Positions 58,025 to 64,000 of a DNA stretch of 64,000 nucleotides are shown piece by piece (position 1 is the stretch's first letter; each line of letters begins with the position of its first letter). The position numbers were made by a program, and so were the translations under genes. The DNA comes from Clostridia bacterium (lineage in GTDB: Bacteria > Bacillota > Clostridia > Christensenellales > Borkfalkiaceae): contig JAIEFR010000017.1 in the NCBI GenBank assembly GCA_029066845.1, positions 120,805 to 184,804 of the forward strand, read 5' to 3'. The notes beneath the pieces were generated by a model. The model did not search any database and had not been told where the DNA came from. It saw nothing but the letters and a program-made list of their open reading frames with translations.

Positions 58025-59677
58025 TTATTTGTTGAAATTATCTTTGAGCGACACGATTTCGGATAGCTGTGCCTTGCCGTCCCTTGCCGCGCAAACCTTG
58101 TAATATCCCGTGCGCATCATCTGGAAGCACTTGCCCTCTCCGCTCTCGGCGGCGTAGGGTTCCACTTTACCGTTGCACGTTTTTATACTGTCGTAGTTGA
58201 GTCTTTCGGCGTAGTCCTGGTCGGGGTATTCCTCGTCCTTCAGAAGCTGGGAATAGCTTGTAAAGCACGCGTCCACGCCGTACTTGCAGTCCACCCACTG
58301 AATTACGCCCTTTGCCTTTATATCGCTCTTGACCTCGCTGCCCGAACGCGTTTCGGGGAAGTAGGTGCAGAGTATTTCCTCCACCTCTCCGTCCTTGCCG
58401 AGTTTAACGTCGTCGCAGCGCACGATATACGCCGCTTTGAGGCGCACGAAGCCGCCCTTGAACAACCTCTTGAATTTGGGCGGAGGCACGAGCGCGAAGT
58501 CGCTTCTGTCGATATATACGCTGCCCGAAAATTTTACGGTGCGGGTTGCGCCGCTTCCGTCGGTGGGGTTCTTTTCGAACTCCAACTCCTCCTCGCCGCT
58601 GTAATTGGTTATAGTCAGCTTGACGGGGTCGGTGACTGCCATTGCCCTTTCCGCCGTTACGTTGAGTTCGTCGCGGATACATTCGTCAAGCTGGGCGTTA
58701 TTTACCACGCCGTAGTTCTTGGCAACGCCCACCGCGGCGCAGAATTTTCTTAACGCCATAGGAGGCACGCCCCTGTTTTTAAGCCCCATCAAAGTGGGCA
58801 TACGCGGGTCGTCCCAACCGCTGACAACGCCCTCGTCCACAAGCTTTTTGAGGTACCTCTTGGACATAAGCGTGTTGGTTATGTTAAGACGCGCAAACTC
58901 TATCTGTCTGGGCACGGGCTGTGCAAAACCTGCCTTCTCTATAACCCAGTCGTAGAGCGGTCTGTGGTTTTCAAATTCAAGCGAACACAGCGAGTGCGTA
59001 ATGCCCTCGATTGCGTCCGACACGGGGTGCGCGAAGTCGTACATAGGATAGATGCACCACTTGTCGCCCTGGCGGTAGTGCGGAACGTGCGCTATCCTGT
59101 AAATTACGGGGTCGCGCATATTGAGGTTGGGCGAAGACATATCTATCTTTGCCCTTAAAACCTTTGCGCCGTCCGGATACTTGCCCGCCTTCATTTCGCG
59201 GAAGAGCTGCAAATTTTCCTCCACGCTCCTATTTCTGTAAGGGCTTTCTGTGCCCGGCTCGGTGAGCGTTCCGCGCGTTGCGGTAATCTCCTCGGCGGAC
59301 AAATCGCAGACGTACGCGTTGCCGTCTTTAATATACTTCTCCGCAATCTCGTAAAGCTTGTCGTAGTAGTCGGAAGCGTAAAAGAGGTTGTCGTATTCGA
59401 AGCCCAGCCACTTGACGGCGTCTATTATGGAATTGACGTATTCGTAATCTTCCTTGGCGGGGTTGGTGTCGTCCATACGCAGGTTGATTTTGCCCGCGTA
59501 CTTTTCCTTGACGCCGAAATTTATGCACAGCGCCTTTACGTGCCCTATGTGCAAATAGCCGTTGGGTTCGGGCGGAAAGCGCACCACGATTTGGTTGCCG
59601 CGCCCTTCGTACTTGCCGCTTGCAAGGTCCTCGTTTATATACTGTTCGATAAAGTTTGTTGCCTCGGGAAGTTCCAT
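58025..59677 (-). CDS. glnS: Glutamine-tRNA ligase
   Basis: Class I synthetase charging tRNA-Gln directly. HIGH motif at residues 43-46 (GYLHIGHVKA), KMSKS-like LMSKR near 270, RFPPEPNGYLHIGH and MDDTNP as GlnRS marks, plus the two beta-barrel anticodon domains in the last 200 residues. 550 residues is normal. AGGTG site, 11 bases after fhs. Many Gram-positive bacteria lack GlnRS and use GatCAB, so presence here suggests acquisition by transfer. Confidence 0.94.
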   Translation of the reverse strand: MELPEATNFIEQYINEDLASGKYEGRGNQIVVRFPPEPNGYLHIGHVKALCINFGVKEKYAGKINLRMDDTNPAKEDYEYVNSIIDAVKWLGFEYDNLFYASDYYDKLYEIAEKYIKDGNAYVCDLSAEEITATRGTLTEPGTESPYRNRSVEENLQLFREMKAGKYPDGAKVLRAKIDMSSPNLNMRDPVIYRIAHVPHYRQGDKWCIYPMYDFAHPVSDAIEGITHSLCSLEFENHRPLYDWVIEKAGFAQPVPRQIEFARLNITNTLMSKRYLKKLVDEGVVSGWDDPRMPTLMGLKNRGVPPMALRKFCAAVGVAKNYGVVNNAQLDECIRDELNVTAERAMAVTDPVKLTITNYSGEEELEFEKNPTDGSGATRTVKFSGSVYIDRSDFALVPPPKFKRLFKGGFVRLKAAYIVRCDDVKLGKDGEVEEILCTYFPETRSGSEVKSDIKAKGVIQWVDCKYGVDACFTSYSQLLKDEEYPDQDYAERLNYDSIKTCNGKVEPYAAESGEGKCFQMMRTGYYKVCAARDGKAQLSEIVSLKDNFNK

Positions 59678-59688
59678 TTTTTCACCTA

Positions 59689-61350
59689 TTAAGACAGTCC
59701 TGTAATCTTGCCGTCACTATCAATATCGATATGTTCCGCACCGGGAATTTTACCCAGACCGGGCATAAGCATAATCGCGCCAGCAATCGCCACTATAAAG
59801 CCCGCGCCGCCGCGGTACTCTATATCGCGCACGAAAATTTTAAAGCCCTTGGGAGCCGCCAGTAATGCGGGATTATCCGAAAGCGAATACTGCGTCTTGG
59901 CGATTATTACGGGCAAGCCCTTTACGCCGTTGCCTTCCAAGAGCGCGATTTTCTGCTCAGCCTCGGGCGAAAAATCCGCGCCGTCGCCGCCGTATACGTT
60001 TTTGACTATGTCGTTGATTTTTGTCTTTATGTCGTCGTTTAAATTATATGCAAAGTGCAGTTTACTCTCAACTTCGCACGCTTCTATAACGGCCTCGGCG
60101 AGCTCTTTGCCGCCCGCGCCGCCCTTTAAAAAGACGTCGGTAAACACCGCCTTTGCACCCGCCTCCGCGCAGGCGTTCATAACCGCTTCTATCTCCGCAG
60201 GGGTGTCCGTAAAGAACCTGTTCATTGCGACGACTACGGGCTTTTTGTACACCGTCTTCACGTTGTCAACGTGCTTTAAAAGATTGGGCAAGCCCGCCTT
60301 TAACGCCGCTATATTCTCGTCCGAAAGGGTATTTTTGTCCGCACCGCCGTGCAGCTTTAACGCCTTTACGGTTGCAACCACCACCACGCAATCGGGCTCT
60401 ATACCCGCGATTCTGCACTTGGCGTCAAGGAATTTTTCCGCACCGAGGTCGGCGCCGAAGCCCGCCTCCGTAACCGTGTAGTCCGAAAGAGTCATTGCCG
60501 CAAGCGTAGCCCTTACCGAGTTACAGCCGTGCGCTATATTTGCAAACGGACCGCCGTGAACAATTGCGGGAGTACCTTCCAGAGTCTGCACGAGGTTGGG
60601 GTTTATTGCGTCCTTTAAAAGGGTTGCCATTGCGCCCTCGGCTTTAAGCTCGCGCGCATACACGAAGCCTCCCTTCGAATTCTCGCCCACGACTATGTTG
60701 CCCAGGCGCGTCTTCAGATCGGCAATGTCCTTGGCAAGGCACAAAATCGCCATTACCTCGCTTGCCGCCGTAATCGAAAAGCTCTCCTTTCTCGAATAGC
60801 TTTCGCAGCCCTTCATATTGCCCGCGGGACAGTCGAGGGTAATGTCCCTCAGCGCGCGGTCGTTCATATCCATACAGCGGTGGAAATGCACCTTGGTTAT
60901 ATCGAGTGCGTTGCCGCGTAAGATGTGGTTGTCTATCATCGCGCACAGCAGATTGTTCGCCGCCGTTATCGCGTGCAGATCGCCCGTGAAATGTAAATTT
61001 ATATCCGCCATAGGCACGACCTGCGCGTATCCGCCGCCAGCCGCTCCGCCCTTTATGCCGAACACGGGACCGAGCGAGGGCTCCCTCAGCGCAAGGCAGA
61101 CCTTTTTGTTTAGCTTTGCCATACCGTCGGCAAGTCCTATGGAAACGGTGGTTTTGCCCTCTCCGCTTGCCGTGGGGTTGATTGCCGTGACTAAAACGAG
61201 TTTGGATTTGGGCTTGAAAGATTTCAAATTTATCTTTGCCTTATACTTTCCGTAAAGTTCGAGGTCGTCCTCTTCAAGTCCCAGTTTCTTTGCAATTTCG
61301 CGTACGTCTTTAAGCTTTGCGCTCTCCGCAATTTCGATATCGCTAAGCAA
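59689..61350 (-). CDS. fhs: Formate-tetrahydrofolate ligase
   Basis: ATP-dependent activation of formate to 10-formyl-THF, for purine synthesis, one-carbon flow and, where present, the Wood-Ljungdahl methyl branch. P-loop PTASGEGKTT at residues 59-68, REPSLGPVFGIKGGAAGGGYAQ is represented by EPSLGPVFGIKGGA, and MPGLGKIPGAEHID lies at the end. 553 residues, normal. The start is TTG, with AAGGAG 10 nt upstream. A TATAAT at 61383-61388 may be its -10, but the -35 is weak. First gene of fhs-glnS-cvpA-like. Confidence 0.95.
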   Translation of the reverse strand: MLSDIEIAESAKLKDVREIAKKLGLEEDDLELYGKYKAKINLKSFKPKSKLVLVTAINPTASGEGKTTVSIGLADGMAKLNKKVCLALREPSLGPVFGIKGGAAGGGYAQVVPMADINLHFTGDLHAITAANNLLCAMIDNHILRGNALDITKVHFHRCMDMNDRALRDITLDCPAGNMKGCESYSRKESFSITAASEVMAILCLAKDIADLKTRLGNIVVGENSKGGFVYARELKAEGAMATLLKDAINPNLVQTLEGTPAIVHGGPFANIAHGCNSVRATLAAMTLSDYTVTEAGFGADLGAEKFLDAKCRIAGIEPDCVVVVATVKALKLHGGADKNTLSDENIAALKAGLPNLLKHVDNVKTVYKKPVVVAMNRFFTDTPAEIEAVMNACAEAGAKAVFTDVFLKGGAGGKELAEAVIEACEVESKLHFAYNLNDDIKTKINDIVKNVYGGDGADFSPEAEQKIALLEGNGVKGLPVIIAKTQYSLSDNPALLAAPKGFKIFVRDIEYRGGAGFIVAIAGAIMLMPGLGKIPGAEHIDIDSDGKITGLS

Positions 61351-61504
61351 TTTTTCCGTTCTCCTTGGCGTTATTCAGGACTATTATACCACACCCGCGC
61401 GACAAAGTATATAATTTCAGGCATTAAATTTAAAAATTTAACGCAGTTAAAATACGGTTTAAACGGCAGGATATTACAAATTGGCGCGGCGGTTTGCAAT
61501 TTAC

Positions 61505-61533
61505 TTGACTTTTTGTCCGCGCAAGAATACACT
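61505..61533 (+). promoter_or_regulatory. glyS promoter
   Basis: TTGACT, 17-nt spacer, TACACT; leader about 50 nt, too short for a T-box. GAAGGAG before the ATG at 61591. Upstream at 61412-61504 nothing further is recognised. Confidence 0.6.
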
Positions 61534-61590
61534 TGATTTATATTTTTTTATGGGCGCATTATTGCCAAGTGCGCGCCGAAGGAGATTTTT

Positions 61591-62991
61591 ATGGCTGACA
61601 AGAGAAAGGTTACGCAGGAAAAGCTGGTAGCCCTTTGCAAGAACAGGGGCTTCATCTTCCCCGGAAGCGAAATTTACGGCGGACTTGCCAACACGTGGGA
61701 CTACGGCCCCCTCGGCGTTGAATTCAAGAACAACGTCAAAAAGGCTTGGTGGAAAAAGTTCGTGCAGGAAAACACGCTTAACACGGGACTCGACTGCGCT
61801 ATTTTAATGAACACCCGCACCTGGAAGGCGAGCGGTCACCTTGGCGGATTTTCCGACCCACTTATGGACTGCAAGAACTGCAAGACCCGCCACAGAGCGG
61901 ACAACTTAGTCGAAGCTTACTGCCAGAAACACGGACTGGACGTCAAAGTGGAATCTATGGACAACGACGCTTTGGAAGCGTTCATAAATGAAAAGTCCAT
62001 CGTTTGCCCCGCGTGCGGCAAGAGCGACTTTACACCTATCAGAAAATTCAACCTTATGTTCAAGACCTATCAGGGCGTAACCGAGGACAGCGTGAATACC
62101 GTTTACCTCCGCCCCGAAACGGCGCAGGGCATATTCGTCAACTTCAAGAACGTGCAGAGAGCAAGCCGTATGCGCGTGCCCTTCGGCATCGGTCAGATAG
62201 GCAAATCCTTCCGCAACGAAATCACCCCCGGCAACTTTATTTTCCGCGTGCGCGAATTCGAGCAGATGGAGCTTGAATTTTTCTGCAAGCCGGGCACCGA
62301 CCTCGAATGGTTCAACTACTGGAAAAATTACTGCAAGGACTTCCTCCTTTCGCTGGGTATGAAAGAGGAAAACCTGCGCCTTCGCGACCACTCGCCCGAA
62401 GAGCTTTGCTTCTACTCCAAGGCGACAACCGACTTCGAGTATAAGTTTGCATTCGGCTGGGGCGAGCTGTGGGGCGTTGCCGACAGAACGGATTACGACC
62501 TCACCCAGCACCAGACCGAGAGCGGCGAAAGTATGGAATACACCGACCCCGTTACAAACGAAAAGTACGTGCCTTTCGTTATCGAGCCGTCGCTTGGCGT
62601 GGAGCGTATGGTGCTTGCTTACCTTACCGACGCGTACGACGAGGAAGTGCTGGACGAAGCCAAGAACGACGTGCGCACCGTTTTAAGACTGCACCCCTTC
62701 CTTGCACCCTACAAAGCGGCTATTCTTCCTTTGCAGAAGGGACTTTCCGACAAGGCTGACGAGGTCTACAAAAAGCTTGCAAAGAAATTTGCCGTAACTT
62801 ACGACGTAACGGGCTCCATAGGAAAGCGTTACCGCCGTCAGGACGAAATAGGCACTCCCTACTGCATTACGGTTGACTTCGACACGCTTGAAAACGATAC
62901 CGTTACCGTGCGCGACCGCGACAGTATGCAGCAGATTCGTCTGCCCATATCCGAGCTTGAAACGTACATCGAAAAGAGTTTGGAGTTCTGA
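61591..62991 (+). CDS. glyS: Glycine-tRNA ligase, single-chain dimeric type
   Basis: Class II synthetase of the eukaryote/archaeal-like single-chain type. 466 residues. N-terminal [20 protein letters not shown], a zinc-type insertion ([19 protein letters not shown]), motif 2 region [17 protein letters not shown] and [10 protein letters not shown], motif 3 [11 protein letters not shown], then the anticodon domain. GAAGGAG site. No T-box leader. A hairpin terminator follows. Confidence 0.95.
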   Translation: MADKRKVTQEKLVALCKNRGFIFPGSEIYGGLANTWDYGPLGVEFKNNVKKAWWKKFVQENTLNTGLDCAILMNTRTWKASGHLGGFSDPLMDCKNCKTRHRADNLVEAYCQKHGLDVKVESMDNDALEAFINEKSIVCPACGKSDFTPIRKFNLMFKTYQGVTEDSVNTVYLRPETAQGIFVNFKNVQRASRMRVPFGIGQIGKSFRNEITPGNFIFRVREFEQMELEFFCKPGTDLEWFNYWKNYCKDFLLSLGMKEENLRLRDHSPEELCFYSKATTDFEYKFAFGWGELWGVADRTDYDLTQHQTESGESMEYTDPVTNEKYVPFVIEPSLGVERMVLAYLTDAYDEEVLDEAKNDVRTVLRLHPFLAPYKAAILPLQKGLSDKADEVYKKLAKKFAVTYDVTGSIGKRYRRQDEIGTPYCITVDFDTLENDTVTVRDRDSMQQIRLPISELETYIEKSLEF

Positions 62992-63010
62992 AAAACCACA
63001 TAAAATATAC

Positions 63011-63041
63011 AATTAGCCGCGGCATATACCGCGGCTAATTT
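63011..63041. terminator. Terminator between glyS and the right-edge gene
   Basis: AATTAGCCGCGG/CCGCGGCTAATT hairpin followed by T-rich sequence, between convergent genes. Confidence 0.8.
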
Positions 63042-63057
63042 GCTTTTTCTTTTACTT

Positions 63058-64000
63058 TTACTCTTCTTCGCCGAAAATGGAATTGATTATTCCCTGTCCG
63101 ACCTTCTTGGTCAAACGCTGTTTAAGCGTGGGCTTTTTCGCCTTCTTAGCTTTCTTCTTTTCCACTTCGATACTGCCTTCCAGATTCATTGCCCTGCACG
63201 GGTCAACTACTATATAGCCGCACTCCAAGGCGTAGCTGAAAACGTTTTTCAGAATACCCTCGACTACCGCTCTGTCCTCCTGCGGGGCGCGGTCAACTAC
63301 GGCGAAAATGTGGTTTGCGTTTATACTGCTCACCTTGCGCTTGCCGAGCACGGGAAGCAGATAGCCGTCCACGCATTTACTTATATCGTCCATATAAGTT
63401 TTGGAAACTCGCTGTATGGTTTTGGAGGTTGCGCTTTCGGACATTAAAAGCTGATACCATTCCAACACGACGAACGAGAACGTAAGCTTGACCTTGGTGG
63501 GCGACATAAGCCAGCGCGCAAGTCCCGCAAAGCCGCCGAATATGAGCGGCAGAATGGAGAAGATGACGAACACGATGGATATTATCAGCGCGACCGTATC
63601 CATTGCCACGGAGATAATGTCGCCAGTGCCAGAAACCATAGTCATTATGACCGCCGAGATACCCATTGCAAGCGACGCAACGCGCACGACGAAGCGGAAA
63701 ATTCTGAGCATCTGGTTCTTGCGCTTTACGTTCTTGGTAGTGGCGCTGGAGCCCCATACAAGGCTTATGGTTATGAGCGCGATTGTCAGCGCGATATGCA
63801 CGCCGATTATGGTATACGCAACCACCTGCGAAGCGTACGAGGCAATTTTCATTACGCCCGAAAAGACCATAAACATTACGTAAAGGAATGTGAATACCGC
63901 CGAAAGCACGGTACTGAACATATTCAGTCGCCTGATTATCTGCGCGCGGTTGGAATACACCGACTTGACAAGGCAACGCAAATCGAACACGTCCTTTGCG
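63058..64000 (-). CDS. Membrane protein of unknown function, 5' end outside the window
   Basis: Partial. The frame stays open to the window edge; the first GTG inside (63990) has a purine-rich AAAGGA only 1-2 nt ahead, so it may not be the true start. At least 310 residues: helices near 25-55, 62-82, 100-125 and 130-160, then a soluble region of about 140 residues and a Lys-rich tail (KKKAKKAKKPTLKQRLTKK). No family recognised. The region SKTIQRVSKTYMDDI and the repeated basic runs are all that stands out. Confidence 0.65.
   Translation of the reverse strand, partial: AKDVFDLRCLVKSVYSNRAQIIRRLNMFSTVLSAVFTFLYVMFMVFSGVMKIASYASQVVAYTIIGVHIALTIALITISLVWGSSATTKNVKRKNQMLRIFRFVVRVASLAMGISAVIMTMVSGTGDIISVAMDTVALIISIVFVIFSILPLIFGGFAGLARWLMSPTKVKLTFSFVVLEWYQLLMSESATSKTIQRVSKTYMDDISKCVDGYLLPVLGKRKVSSINANHIFAVVDRAPQEDRAVVEGILKNVFSYALECGYIVVDPCRAMNLEGSIEVEKKKAKKAKKPTLKQRLTKKVGQGIINSIFGEEE

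Noticed and set aside
61412-61590. T-box riboswitch before glyS
   Set aside because: The leader from the visible promoter is about 50 nt, and no T-box sequence or specifier stem is seen.

Overview
The window reads as a chromosomal segment of an anaerobic, Gram-positive-type bacterium of the class Clostridia, probably uncultured and gut-associated. The signs are an Rnf ion pump, a monomeric [FeFe]-hydrogenase-like protein, formate-tetrahydrofolate ligase, an oxygen-labile Fe-S serine dehydratase, a TIGR01906/DUF1461 membrane protein, a DUF1540 mini-protein, and strong GGAGG ribosome sites. By eye the base composition is near 50% GC, except for one AT-rich island at about 26.1-28.6 kb. The clade below class level is inference.

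Layout. 0-4.3 kb: rnfD-G-E-A-B on the plus strand, entering from the left edge (rnfC would lie outside). 4.3-9.6 kb, minus strand: a flavin-accessory block (NusG-II-like protein, ApbE flavin transferase, FMN-binding lipoprotein) and a MacB-type ABC transporter. 9.7-13.4 kb: regulator-thrE-gltX operon. 13.6 kb: degV. 14.6-19.5 kb: prmA-rsmE-mtaB-prsW-HIT operon. 19.6-25.6 kb: hydrogenase-like protein, two membrane proteins, and polysaccharide chain-length and ligase/polymerase genes. 26-29.1 kb: tRNA-Leu, an AT-rich AIPR-family defence pair, unusual fold-back DNA, then tRNA-Glu, tRNA-Met and tRNA-fMet. 29.2-33.7 kb: Na/Pi cotransporter, trmL, rdgB, yfcE-like phosphodiesterase and a membrane protein. 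33.8-40.7 kb: phosphosugar mutase with a Lys/Ala tail, and a giant Ig-repeat surface protein with a riboswitch-like leader. 41-48.7 kb: gpmI, a DMT exporter, secG, rnr, smpB, metY, metA. 48.7-52.6 kb: UDPGP-family pyrophosphorylase, HtrA-like protease, serine dehydratase. 52.7-55.9 kb: Nudix hydrolase, LemA, DUF2207 protein. 55.9-64 kb: rplI, DUF1540, a CvpA-like protein, glnS, fhs, glyS and an edge-truncated membrane protein.

How it works together. The Rnf complex couples ferredoxin/NAD redox to an ion gradient; ApbE and the FMN-binding lipoprotein next door fit flavinylation of its subunits. MetA (with the Glu111 linked to acetyl-CoA use) and MetY form a compact O-acetylhomoserine route to methionine. 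Several operons mix translation genes (gltX, prmA, rsmE, mtaB, glnS, glyS, tRNAs) with envelope genes.

Most notable: (1) six genes whose -10 box sits exactly 6 nt from the start codon, suggesting leaderless mRNAs; (2) a leader with mutually exclusive terminator and antiterminator in front of the giant surface protein; (3) an AIPR nuclease-like gene overlapping a HEPN-like partner in an AT-rich tRNA-flanked island bordered by nested fold-backs that copy the tRNA-Glu 3' end; (4) an RnfG with two FMN-attachment motifs.
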